From NCBI RefSeq assembly GCF_003319105.1, contig NZ_QOHH01000010.1, forward strand, positions 62,001 to 126,000: a stretch of 64,000 bases of DNA, read 5' to 3'. The notes beneath the pieces were generated by a model, which did not search any database, was not told the origin of the DNA, and was given only the letters and a program-made list of their open reading frames with translations. Shown one piece after another: positions 8,036 through 15,930 of this stretch. The position numbers and the translations under genes are program-made. Each line of letters begins with the position of its first letter. The stretch's first letter is position 1. This stretch comes from Blastococcus sp. TF02-09 (GTDB taxonomy: Bacteria > Actinomycetota > Actinomycetes > Mycobacteriales > Geodermatophilaceae).

Positions 8036-9768
8036 CGCTGGCCACCGGCAGCCTGCTCGCGGGCCGCTACGAGATCACCGCCCCGATCGCCGTGGGCGGC
8101 ATGGGCGAGGTCTGGAAGGCCCGCGACCAGGTGCTCGACCGCGTCGTCGCGGCCAAGGTGCTCAAGAGCGAGTACACCGACGACCCGAGCTTCCTGGCCC
8201 GCTTCCGCAACGAGGCCCGGCACACCGCGGCGCTGTCGCACCCCAACATCGCCTCCGTCTACGACTACGGCGAGACCGTCGACGACACGGGCACCAAGAA
8301 GCTCGCCTTCCTGGTCATGGAGTACGTCGAGGGCCAGCCGCTGGTGACGATCCTCCACGAGGAGGGGAAGCTGCCGGTCGACTGGACGCTGCACGTGCTC
8401 GAGCAGGCCGCCGACGGGCTGTCGGCCGCGCACCGGGCCGGCGTGGTGCACCGCGACATCAAGCCGGGCAACCTCATGGTCCGTCCCGACGGCGTCGTGA
8501 AGCTCACCGACTTCGGCATCGCCCAGGCCCGCGACGCCACGCCGCTCACCCGCACCGGCATGGTCGTGGGCACCGCCCAGTACCTCTCCCCGGAGCAGGC
8601 CCAGGGCATGGAGGTCAACGCCGCCTCCGACGTCTACTCCCTCGGCATCGTCGCCTACGAGTGCCTCACCGGGGGCCGGCCGTTCGACGGCACCTCCCAG
8701 GTGGCCATCGCGCTGGCGCACATCAACCGCCAGCCGCCGCCGCTGCCGCCCGAGATCCCGCCGGCGGTCCGCCTGCTGGTCGAGCGGGCGCTGGCCAAGG
8801 ATCCCGCCGACCGGTTCCCCGACGGCGGCGCCTTCGCCGACGCCGTCCGCCGGGTGTCCGCCGGCGGCACACCGACGCCCCTCGCCGCGCCGGTGGGGCC
8901 GGTCACCGCGCCGACCCAGGTCGTCGGCGACTCCCTGGCCGACGGACGGACGACGGTCCTCGCCGCCCAGACCGGAGCGCTGACCGGCACCCGGGCCCTC
9001 GCCCCCGCGACCGGACCGGCCGGGCCGATGCCCCCGCTGCAGGCGCCCGAGGACGACGACGACTGGCTGGCCGACGACCCCGCCCCGGCCCCGGCGAAGC
9101 GCCGCCGCTGGGCGTGGCTGCTGGCGGGGCTGCTCCTGCTGCTGCTCGTCGGTGGCGGGCTCTTCCTGCTGCTCGGCCAGGGCGACGAGAGCGACGGCGG
9201 CGACACCGCGAGCCCGACCACCACGTCGACCCCCACGGACCCGACCGCGGCCGGCGTGGCCATCGGCCCGGCCAGCGACTACGTCGGCCGCGACGCCGAC
9301 GACGTGGAGACCGAGCTGGAGGCGCTGGGCCTCCAGGTCGAGCAGGTGGCGGCCGACGACGAGACGCTCGCCGGGCTGGGCCTCGACCTGGACGAGAACG
9401 CCGTCGCCGACGTCGATCCGGCCGGCACGACCGTGCCCGCAGGTTCGGAGATCACCCTGACCGTCGCCGAGGACGGCTGGACCGTCGAGGAGGAGGACCC
9501 GGAGCCGACACAGACGCCGTCGGAGGAGCCGGAGCCCACCACGCCGACCACCACCGAAGCACCGACCACGACGTCGTCGTCCTCCTCGTCGTCGTCCAGC
9601 ACGTCGACGTCGACGAGCACGTCGACGTCCACGGCTCCGACGACGACGACGCAGTCCGGCACGACGGCTCCTCTCCCCTCGGAGACCGAGGAGCCGCCGC
9701 CCGTCGACTCTCCGCAGGCCGACGGTGCGGACAGCGCTGAGGCCGGTGCTGCGGGTGTGACCGGGTGA
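8032..9768 (+). CDS. pknA: Ser/Thr protein kinase PknA with one extracellular PASTA-like domain
   Basis: This 578-residue membrane kinase has an intact catalytic domain (about 1-270: AAKVLK, HRDIKPGN, DFGIAQ), a linker, a membrane helix near 358-380 and an extracellular region. The extracellular part includes a single PASTA-like segment (about 405-485, DYVGRDADDVETELEALG followed by VDPAGTTVPAGSEITLTV). It ends in a Ser/Thr-rich tail of about 70 residues. Mycobacterial PknA has no PASTA domain, so this is an addition. The start overlaps the pbpA stop (ATGA). Confidence 0.92.
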   Translation: MTLATGSLLAGRYEITAPIAVGGMGEVWKARDQVLDRVVAAKVLKSEYTDDPSFLARFRNEARHTAALSHPNIASVYDYGETVDDTGTKKLAFLVMEYVEGQPLVTILHEEGKLPVDWTLHVLEQAADGLSAAHRAGVVHRDIKPGNLMVRPDGVVKLTDFGIAQARDATPLTRTGMVVGTAQYLSPEQAQGMEVNAASDVYSLGIVAYECLTGGRPFDGTSQVAIALAHINRQPPPLPPEIPPAVRLLVERALAKDPADRFPDGGAFADAVRRVSAGGTPTPLAAPVGPVTAPTQVVGDSLADGRTTVLAAQTGALTGTRALAPATGPAGPMPPLQAPEDDDDWLADDPAPAPAKRRRWAWLLAGLLLLLLVGGGLFLLLGQGDESDGGDTASPTTTSTPTDPTAAGVAIGPASDYVGRDADDVETELEALGLQVEQVAADDETLAGLGLDLDENAVADVDPAGTTVPAGSEITLTVAEDGWTVEEEDPEPTQTPSEEPEPTTPTTTEAPTTTSSSSSSSSSTSTSTSTSTSTAPTTTTQSGTTAPLPSETEEPPPVDSPQADGADSAEAGAAGVTG

Positions 9769-9814
9769 GCTGGTGCACCTCCGCCGGTTCCCGGGGAACG
9801 TGCCGTCCCACGGT

Positions 9815-9820
9815 TAGGCT
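9815..9820 (+). promoter_or_regulatory. putative -10 element upstream of pknB
   Basis: TAGGCT in the 148-bp pknA-pknB gap matches the TAnnnT pattern and suggests a separate pknB transcript with a leader of roughly 90 nt. No clear -35 is seen. Confidence 0.4.
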
Positions 9821-9916
9821 CGCCGTCGACATGCTGCCCGCAGCGGGCTCCGGCTGCTGCGCGCGCTCCGCGGTCCGTCCCCGGACGACGCACGCTCCCG
9901 TTCGAGAGGACCACCG

Positions 9917-11863
9917 ATGACCACGCCGCAGGTGCTCGGCGAGCGCTACGAGATCGGCGGGGTGCTCGGCCGCGGGGGCATGGCCGAGGTGCACCTGGGC
10001 CGCGACCTCCGGCTCGGCCGCGAGGTGGCGGTGAAGGTGCTGCGCAGCGACCTCGCGCGGGACCCCTCCTTCCAGGTCCGCTTCCGCCGCGAGGCGCAGG
10101 CCTCGGCCTCGCTCAACCACCCCGCGATCGTGGCGGTGTACGACACCGGCGAGGACCGCACCCCGCTGGGCGCGACGCCCTACATCGTCATGGAGTACGT
10201 CGAGGGCGAGACGCTGCGCGACGTGCTGCGGCGCGAGGGGCACCTCTCCCCCGAGCGCGCCATGACGCTGGCCGCCGACATCTGCGGTGCCCTGGACTTC
10301 AGCCACCGCAACGGCATCGTGCACCGCGACGTGAAGCCCGGGAACGTGATGATCACGCCCCAGGGCACCGTCAAGGTGATGGACTTCGGCATCGCCCGGG
10401 CGGTGTCGGACTCCGCGGCCACCATGACGTCCACCGCCGCCGTCATCGGGACCGCGCAGTACCTCTCCCCCGAGCAGGCCCGCGGCGAGAGCGTCGACGC
10501 CCGCTCCGACGTCTACTCGCTGGGCTGCATGCTCTACGAGCTGGCCACCGGCGCCCCGCCGTTCACCGGCGACTCCCCCGTCTCCGTGGCCTACCAGCAC
10601 GTGCGCGAGGACCCGCGGCTGCCGTCGTCGATCAACCCGGAGATCCCCCCCGAGCTGGACGCCATCCTGCTCAAGGCCATGAGCAAGAACCCGGCCAACC
10701 GGTACCAGTCGGCCGCGGACATGCGCAACGACCTGCTCCGGGCCCTGGCCGGGCAGCGGGTCGAGGCGACGCCGGTCATGGGGGACGCCGAGAAGACCGC
10801 CATCATCGGCGCCGCCCCGGCCGGCTACGGCGACTGGGACGACGAGGACGAGCAGGCCCGCCGCCGCAAGCGCCGGATCATCATCGCCGTCGCCTCGGTG
10901 CTCGCCGTCCTGCTCCTGGGCGGAGCGGTCATCGCGGCGCTGAACATGGGTGGGGACGACCCGGAGCAGACGGTCGCCACCCAGGTCCAGGTGCCCCCGC
11001 TGCAGAACCAGCCGGAGGCGGCGGCCCGCGAGGCGATCACCGCCGCCGGCCTCGAGGTCGGCGAGGTCACGACGCGCGAGACGACCGACAGCGCCCAGGA
11101 GGGCACGGTCCTGGACAGCAACCCGGGCAGCGGCGCCCAGGTGGACGAGGGCACCGCCGTGGACCTGGTCGTCGGCATCGCGCCGGACACCGTGCTGATG
11201 CCGAACATCGTCGGCCTGGACGAGGAGCGGGCCCGCGAGCAGCTGGCCCAGGCGAACTTCAACGGGACGATCGACACCCGCCAGGAGGACTCCCTCCAGG
11301 AGGCCGGCACGGTCGCCGCGGTGTCGCCCGACGAGGGGCAGCCGGTCGACCCGGACGGCCGGATCACGCTCAGCATCTCCACCGGCTCGATCGAGCTGCC
11401 CGACGTCACGACCCGCACCGAGGCCGATGCCCGCGGCGTGCTCACCGACGCCGGCTTCCGGGACTCGCAGATCAGCACGGAGGAGGTCGACTCCGAGCAG
11501 CCGCCCGGCACGGTGGTGGCCACCACCCCCGGTGCGGGCAGCGACGCCTCGGCCGACACCCGGATCGTGCTGCAGCTCTCCGGCGGGCCGGCCGAGCCCG
11601 AGACGATCGCGGTGCCCTCGGTGACGCCGGGCGCGCCCGCGACCGCGGCCCTCACGTCGCTGCGGAACGCCGGCTTCACCAACATCGCCGTGCTGGACGA
11701 GGACGGCGCGGAGGCCTCGCCGACGGATGCGACGGCCGTCGGCACGGAGCCCGGCGCCAACACCGAGCTGCAGCCGGACGACCGGCTGGTGCTCGTCGTG
11801 CGGCCGAACACCCCCGCGAGCGACGGGAGCACCGACGGCGAGGGCTCCTCGGGGCAGAACTGA
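9917..11863 (+). CDS. pknB: Ser/Thr protein kinase PknB with four PASTA repeats
   Basis: This 648-residue kinase has the glycine loop GRGGMAEVHLG, catalytic Lys40 in VAVKVLR, HRDVKPGN, DFGIA and the SPEQARGE segment. A membrane helix lies near 320-342, and four tandem PASTA domains cover about 355-635. PASTA domains bind muropeptides or lipid II, so the kinase reads cell-wall state. The preceding GAGAGGA provides a ribosome site. It ends the kinase cluster and is followed by a strong terminator. Confidence 0.95.
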   Translation: MTTPQVLGERYEIGGVLGRGGMAEVHLGRDLRLGREVAVKVLRSDLARDPSFQVRFRREAQASASLNHPAIVAVYDTGEDRTPLGATPYIVMEYVEGETLRDVLRREGHLSPERAMTLAADICGALDFSHRNGIVHRDVKPGNVMITPQGTVKVMDFGIARAVSDSAATMTSTAAVIGTAQYLSPEQARGESVDARSDVYSLGCMLYELATGAPPFTGDSPVSVAYQHVREDPRLPSSINPEIPPELDAILLKAMSKNPANRYQSAADMRNDLLRALAGQRVEATPVMGDAEKTAIIGAAPAGYGDWDDEDEQARRRKRRIIIAVASVLAVLLLGGAVIAALNMGGDDPEQTVATQVQVPPLQNQPEAAAREAITAAGLEVGEVTTRETTDSAQEGTVLDSNPGSGAQVDEGTAVDLVVGIAPDTVLMPNIVGLDEERAREQLAQANFNGTIDTRQEDSLQEAGTVAAVSPDEGQPVDPDGRITLSISTGSIELPDVTTRTEADARGVLTDAGFRDSQISTEEVDSEQPPGTVVATTPGAGSDASADTRIVLQLSGGPAEPETIAVPSVTPGAPATAALTSLRNAGFTNIAVLDEDGAEASPTDATAVGTEPGANTELQPDDRLVLVVRPNTPASDGSTDGEGSSGQN

Positions 11864-11880
11864 TCCGTCCGGTCATCACG

Positions 11881-11917
11881 ACGAAGGGCTCCTCCCGATC
11901 CGGGAGGAGCCCTTCGT
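11881..11917. terminator. terminator between convergent pknB and trpG/pabA
   Basis: A 17-bp perfect stem (11881-11897 with 11901-11917) with a 3-nt loop sits between the two convergent stop codons and can serve both genes. Confidence 0.85.
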
Positions 11918-11936
11918 CGTCCGTGCGGGTGCGCCG

Positions 11937-12620
11937 TCAGGCGGTGGCCACGTTGAGCCGTTCGGCGGCCGCCGAGGCCGCCTCGAGGGCCGCCGGGTCC
12001 GGCGCCAGGCCGCAGGTGGCCAGCCAGGTGGCCAGCATGCGGTGGCCGCCCTCGGTGAGCACCGACTCCGGGTGGAACTGGACGCCTTCGATCGGCAGCT
12101 CGCGGTGGCGCAGCGCCATCACGATCCCCGACGGCGTGTGCCCGGTGACCTCCAGCTCGGCCGGCACCGAGGCGGCGTCGACGGCCAGCGAGTGGTACCT
12201 CGTGGCGGTGAACGGCGAGGGCAGGCCCGCCAGCACCCCGGTGCCCTCGTGCACGACCTGGCTGGTCTTCCCGTGCAGCAGCTCCGGCGCGCGGACGACC
12301 TCGCCGCCGAAGGCCTCCGCGATCGCCTGGTGGCCCAGGCACACCCCGAGCACCGGCACACCCCGGTCGGCGGCGGCGTGCACCATCGGCACGGTCACGC
12401 CCGCGTCCGCGGGGGTCCCGGGGCCGGGGGAGAGCAGCACCCCGGCGACGTCGAGGTCGGCCAGCTCGTCGACGGTGACGGCGTCGTTGCGGCGCACGAT
12501 GCAGCGGACGCCCAGCTGGCCCAGGTACTGCACCAGGTTGTAGACGAAGCTGTCGAAGTTGTCGACGACGAGGACGGGCCGCTCGGCGGCGGTCCCGGTC
12601 GGGTGGCTCTCGGCGGGCAC
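11937..12620 (-). CDS. trpG: glutamine amidotransferase, anthranilate/aminodeoxychorismate synthase component II
   Basis: This 227-residue class I amidotransferase has the nucleophile motif GVCLGHQAI, the His-Glu dyad in VQFHPESVL and the N-terminal VVDNFDSFVYNLVQYL typical of TrpG/PabA. It releases ammonia from glutamine for anthranilate or aminodeoxychorismate synthesis. The matching chorismate-binding subunit is not in the window, so trpG and pabA cannot be told apart; in many actinobacteria one protein serves both pathways. It is convergent to pknB, the same arrangement as near the mycobacterial origin. Confidence 0.88.
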   Translation of the reverse strand: MPAESHPTGTAAERPVLVVDNFDSFVYNLVQYLGQLGVRCIVRRNDAVTVDELADLDVAGVLLSPGPGTPADAGVTVPMVHAAADRGVPVLGVCLGHQAIAEAFGGEVVRAPELLHGKTSQVVHEGTGVLAGLPSPFTATRYHSLAVDAASVPAELEVTGHTPSGIVMALRHRELPIEGVQFHPESVLTEGGHRMLATWLATCGLAPDPAALEAASAAAERLNVATA

Positions 12621-12659
12621 GGATCTCCCGGGGTGGTCGGCTCGGTCGCGCGCTGCGGC

Positions 12660-13454
12660 TCAGCCCACGACGGCGTGCTGCAGCGTCAGAGGGCCATCGT
12701 AGGCGGACAGCTCGAGCTCGGGCCGCTCGCTCACCTCGTAGGTGAGGCCGTAGGCGTCCACGACCTCGCGGAAGACGGCGATCTGCGGGGAGGCGTCCAG
12801 CTGCTGACGGGCCGCCGCGGAGTCGACCACGGCCCGGACCACGAACGGCGGGGAGTAGGTGCGGCCCTGCAGCAGCAGGGTGTTGCCCACGCACCGGACG
12901 GCGCTGGTGGTGATCAGCCGCTGGTCCATGACGGTCACCCCGCTCGCGCCGGCCGCCCACAGGGCGTTGACCACCGCCTGCACGTCGGACTGGTGGATGA
13001 CCAGGTCGTCGGGGCGGGCGTTGCCCGGCAGGGTGCCGTCGGGCCGGCGCGGGGCGTCGTCCAGCACGATCTCCAGGCCGGCGCCCTCCACGGGCGCGAG
13101 GCCGGCGGCCGGCACGCCCCGCTCGCCGGCGCTCTGGGCCTCGGCGACGGCGCCGTCCCGGGCGGCGGCCTGCTCGGTCAGCAGCTCCGAGCGCCGCTGC
13201 AGCTCGGCCAGCCGCTGCTCCTGGGCGGCGATGGCGTCGTCGCGCTCGCGGATGAGGCCGGAGAGCTCGGTGACCTCGCCGGCGCGCAGATCGGTGCCCT
13301 GGGCCGTGCGCCCGGAGGTGGCGAACAGCAGCCCGGCGGCCAGCGCCACGACGGGCACCAGGGCCCCCCAGGCCGACGGTCGAGCCACGGGCACCTCCGG
13401 TGTCTCGGAACGGACGACGACGGGCGTGGCGGCCGTTCCAGGGGCCTCCGCCAC
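12660..13454 (-). CDS. DUF881 family membrane-anchored protein
   Basis: This protein of about 264 residues has one N-terminal membrane helix (WGALVPVVALAAGLLFATSG), a coiled-coil stretch (about 60-105, Glu/Arg/Gln-rich) and a C-terminal DUF881 domain. It matches the conserved neighbour of crgA near actinobacterial origins, and its molecular function is unknown. The GTG at 13454 is chosen because it lies just downstream of the shared TAGGCT -10 box. A longer reading to GTG 13529 would overlap the crgA promoter. The start is uncertain; the C-terminal two thirds are secure. Confidence 0.82.
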   Translation of the reverse strand: MAEAPGTAATPVVVRSETPEVPVARPSAWGALVPVVALAAGLLFATSGRTAQGTDLRAGEVTELSGLIRERDDAIAAQEQRLAELQRRSELLTEQAAARDGAVAEAQSAGERGVPAAGLAPVEGAGLEIVLDDAPRRPDGTLPGNARPDDLVIHQSDVQAVVNALWAAGASGVTVMDQRLITTSAVRCVGNTLLLQGRTYSPPFVVRAVVDSAAARQQLDASPQIAVFREVVDAYGLTYEVSERPELELSAYDGPLTLQHAVVG

Positions 13455-13482
13455 CGTGGCGACGCCGTCGTGCTCCGCCCAC

Positions 13483-13492
13483 AGCCTAGGCT
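13483..13492. promoter_or_regulatory. palindromic overlapping -10 boxes for divergent DUF881 gene and crgA
   Basis: The 10-bp palindrome AGCCTAGGCT reads TAGGCT on both strands: 13487-13492 toward crgA and 13488-13483 toward the DUF881 gene. Both fit the actinobacterial -10 pattern and each gene starts a short distance downstream. If both are used, polymerase could occupy only one at a time. Confidence 0.5.
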
Positions 13493-13546
13493 GGGCGGCG
13501 TCTCGGCCGGTGAGGACGCACCCGGCCACCCGGAGGGAGCAGTCAC

Positions 13547-13822
13547 GTGCCCAAGTCGAAGGTGCGCAAGAAGTCGGTCTACACCCCGCCCGAGGGCGTG
13601 CTGCAGGCCCGGTCGGCGGAGCAGGCCCGCCACGCCCAGCCCAGCCCCCGCTGGTACGTCGCCCTCATGGTCGCCCTGCTGCTGGTCGGCCTGCTGTGGA
13701 TCGTCGTCTACTACATCGCCGGCGACGACATCCCGTTCATGGTCTCGCTGTCCGCCTGGAACTTCGCCATCGGCTTCGGCCTGATGGTGGCCGGCCTGGT
13801 CATGTCGATGCGCTGGCGCTGA
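13547..13822 (+). CDS. crgA: cell division protein CrgA
   Basis: This 91-residue protein has a basic N-terminus (MPKSKVRKK) and two membrane helices (about 36-56 and 66-86), the whole-length pattern of CrgA. CrgA helps coordinate FtsZ-ring function and recruits PBPs and CwsA in actinobacteria. GGAGGGAG lies about 9 nt before the GTG start. The gene is divergent from the DUF881 gene and is followed by a terminator. Confidence 0.95.
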   Translation: MPKSKVRKKSVYTPPEGVLQARSAEQARHAQPSPRWYVALMVALLLVGLLWIVVYYIAGDDIPFMVSLSAWNFAIGFGLMVAGLVMSMRWR

Positions 13823-13836
13823 GCGCAGGAGCGCAG

Positions 13837-13868
13837 AAGGCCCTCGTCCCGCTCGGGACGGGGGCCTT
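13837..13868 (+). terminator. terminator of crgA
   Basis: Arms AAGGCCCTCGTCCC and its partner (13837-13850 with 13855-13868) pair with one wobble around a short loop, followed by TTTC-like sequence. Confidence 0.75.
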
Positions 13869-13884
13869 TCGCGTTCCCGGCCCC

Positions 13885-14165
13885 TTGTGCACAGCCGCCG
13901 ACCGTCGTCCACAGGTCGACATGACGCCCTGCCCCCAGGGTTGTCCACGGGATGTGGAGGGACGGGACCAATCCGTACCGCTCTGACCTGCGCATTCACC
14001 GGCGATGGGACGCATGTGACACGGCGGCCATCGGCGTAACTACACCTGTGTGAGTCTGTCCCCAGCTGTGCACACCGCTGTGGACGAGTCGACATGTCCG
14101 CCGCCGGGAGACGGTCGTTCCACGGCCCTACTCCCGGTCTGACCTGCGACGACGCCTCGTCCACA
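13885..14165. promoter_or_regulatory. DnaA-box-like cluster in the crgA-thiolase intergenic region
   Basis: The 440-bp gap between crgA and the thiolase has no credible gene. It holds six nonamers close to the actinobacterial DnaA box TTGTCCACA: TTGTGCACA 13885, TCGTCCACA 13905, TTGTCCACG 13941, CTGTGCACA 14066, TCGTCCACA on the minus strand at 14079-14087 and TCGTCCACA 14157. Their density equals that of the dnaA-dnaN oriC 18 kb away. A role as a DnaA reservoir, a secondary binding locus or an ancestral origin part is inference. Confidence 0.55.
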
Positions 14166-14180
14166 CCCCCTGGGACGACG

Positions 14181-14214
14181 ACGGCCCCCGACACCGCGAG
14201 GCGTCGGGGGCCGT
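14181..14214. terminator. terminator of the thiolase gene
   Basis: A 12-bp stem (14181-14192 with 14203-14214) closes a 10-nt loop about 50 bp beyond the thiolase stop. A second smaller hairpin (GGCGGTCC/GGACCGCC) lies at about 14221-14240, nearer the stop codon. Confidence 0.65.
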
Positions 14215-14262
14215 GTGCCCGGCGGTCCCTGGGGACCGCCGTCGTGCAGCGGGGGTCGTGGA

Positions 14263-15423
14263 TCAGGCGTCGACGAGCTCCAGGATGGTGGCGTTGGCCA
14301 TGCCGCCGCCCTCGCACATCGTCTGCAGGCCGTAGCGGCTGCCGGTGGCGCGCATCCGGTGGATGAGCGTCGTCATCAGGCGGGCGCCCGAGCCACCCAG
14401 CGGGTGTCCGAGGGCGATGGCGCCGCCGTTCGGGTTGAGCCGGTCGGGGTCGGCGCCGGTCTCGGCCAGCCACGCCATGGGCACCGGGGCGAACGCCTCG
14501 TTGACCTCGTAGACGCCGATGTCGTCGATCGACAGGCCCGAGCGGTCCAGCACCTTCTTCGTCGCCGGGATGGGCGCGGTGAGCATGATGACCGGGTCGT
14601 CGCCGGCCATGACCGTGGTGTGGATGCGGACCAGCGGGGTGAGCCCCAGTTCGCGGGCCTTCTCGCTGGTGGTGACCAGCACCGCCGCGGAACCGTCGGA
14701 GATCTGGCTGGCGTTGCCGGCGCTGATCACGCCGTTCTCCTTGAACGGCGTCTTCAGGGAGGCGAGCTTCTCCAGCGTGCCGCCGGGGCGGATGCCCTCG
14801 TCGGCGCTGACCAGGCCCTCGGGGGCCAGGAACGGGGCGATCTCCTCCTCGAAGGCGCCGTCGGCCTGCGCCTTGGCGGCCTTCTCGTGCGAGCCGAGGG
14901 AGAACTCGTCGAGCTGCGTGCGGGAGAAGCCCCAGCGCTCGGCGATCATCTCGGCGCCGACGCCCTGGTTGATCTGGACGCCGTTGTAGCGCTCGGCGAA
15001 CTTCGGGCCCATCGGGCGGCCGGCGCCGGCGGCGGGGTTGCTGGCCGAGCCCATGGGCACGCGGCTCATCGACTCCACGCCACCGGCGACGACGACGTCG
15101 GCCTGGCCGCTGATGACGGTGGCCGCGGCGAAGGCCACGGACTGCTGGGAGGAGCCGCACTGGCGGTCGACCGTGGTGCCGGGGACGGCCTCCGGCCAGC
15201 CGGCGGCGAGGACGGCGTTGCGGGCGATGTTGAAGGTCTGCTCGCCGACCTGGCTGACGCAGCCCCAGATGACGTCCTCGACCACGGCCGGGTCGATGCC
15301 CGTCCGCTCGACCAGGCTGCTGAGCACGTGCGCGGAGAGGTCGACGGGGTGCACGCCCGACAGCCCCCCGCCCCGCTTGCCCACCGGCGTGCGTACGGCG
15401 GCACAGATGACGGCATCCCGCAT
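14263..15423 (-). CDS. acetyl-CoA C-acyltransferase (thiolase)
   Basis: This 386-residue thiolase has nucleophile Cys89 in [11 protein letters not shown], the [11 protein letters not shown] segment with the active His, and the C-terminal CEGGGMAN carrying the second Cys. It should catalyse reversible thiolytic cleavage of 3-ketoacyl-CoA. Biosynthetic versus degradative direction cannot be decided from sequence. AGGAG lies before the ATG. It interrupts the usual crgA to PH-domain gene order. Together with acsA at the left edge it could process acetoacetyl-CoA, but the two genes are 12 kb apart. Confidence 0.9.
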   Translation of the reverse strand: MRDAVICAAVRTPVGKRGGGLSGVHPVDLSAHVLSSLVERTGIDPAVVEDVIWGCVSQVGEQTFNIARNAVLAAGWPEAVPGTTVDRQCGSSQQSVAFAAATVISGQADVVVAGGVESMSRVPMGSASNPAAGAGRPMGPKFAERYNGVQINQGVGAEMIAERWGFSRTQLDEFSLGSHEKAAKAQADGAFEEEIAPFLAPEGLVSADEGIRPGGTLEKLASLKTPFKENGVISAGNASQISDGSAAVLVTTSEKARELGLTPLVRIHTTVMAGDDPVIMLTAPIPATKKVLDRSGLSIDDIGVYEVNEAFAPVPMAWLAETGADPDRLNPNGGAIALGHPLGGSGARLMTTLIHRMRATGSRYGLQTMCEGGGMANATILELVDA

Positions 15424-15516
15424 GGAACTGCTCCTCAGTGACGGTTCCGGGCGAGGCCAAACGGTCCGCCCTGACTGTCATCGTATGACCTGGGCCTTGT
15501 CTGGCAAGGTCCCCCC

Positions 15517-15930
15517 GTGACGTGGAGCACCCGGATGACGGAGACAGCGCTGTCCGCGGCGATGGGCCTGCTCTTCGCCGCCGGTGTCGCCGTCGTCGTC
15601 GATGCCCCCGGCCGGATCCTGCTGGGCCTGGGGGCCGCGCTGTTCCTGGCCCAGACCGCGCGGGACCTGGTGCTGCGGCCACGGCTGTCGGCCGGCCCGG
15701 ACGGCGTCCGGGTCCGCCGCGTCGCCGGCGGGGTGCACCTGCCGTGGGGACCGCTGCGCATCGGCGTCCGGGAGACCCGGCGGCTGGGCCTGCGGACGCC
15801 GACGCTGGAGCTGGACACCGCCTCGGGCCCCGACGACGAGGGCGTGCTCGTGGTGCTGGGCCGCCGCGACCTGGGGGCCGAACCGGCGGCGGTGGCCCGC
15901 CGGCTGCGCGAGCTCGATCCGCGCGCCTAG
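15517..15930 (+). CDS. small PH-domain membrane protein
   Basis: This 137-residue protein has two closely spaced hydrophobic helices (about 10-48) followed by a bacterial PH-like beta domain (about 50-135, GVRVRRVAGGVHLPWGPL). It corresponds in position and design to the conserved PH-domain protein beside crgA and ppiA in mycobacteria (Rv0010c type), whose function is unknown. The GTG start is provisional. Its stop touches the convergent rhomboid gene. Confidence 0.82.
   Translation: MTWSTRMTETALSAAMGLLFAAGVAVVVDAPGRILLGLGAALFLAQTARDLVLRPRLSAGPDGVRVRRVAGGVHLPWGPLRIGVRETRRLGLRTPTLELDTASGPDDEGVLVVLGRRDLGAEPAAVARRLRELDPRA

Noticed and set aside
14094-14366. Small plus-strand frame after the DnaA-box cluster
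   Set aside because: It runs through a terminator hairpin into the antisense of the thiolase gene and has no ribosome site.
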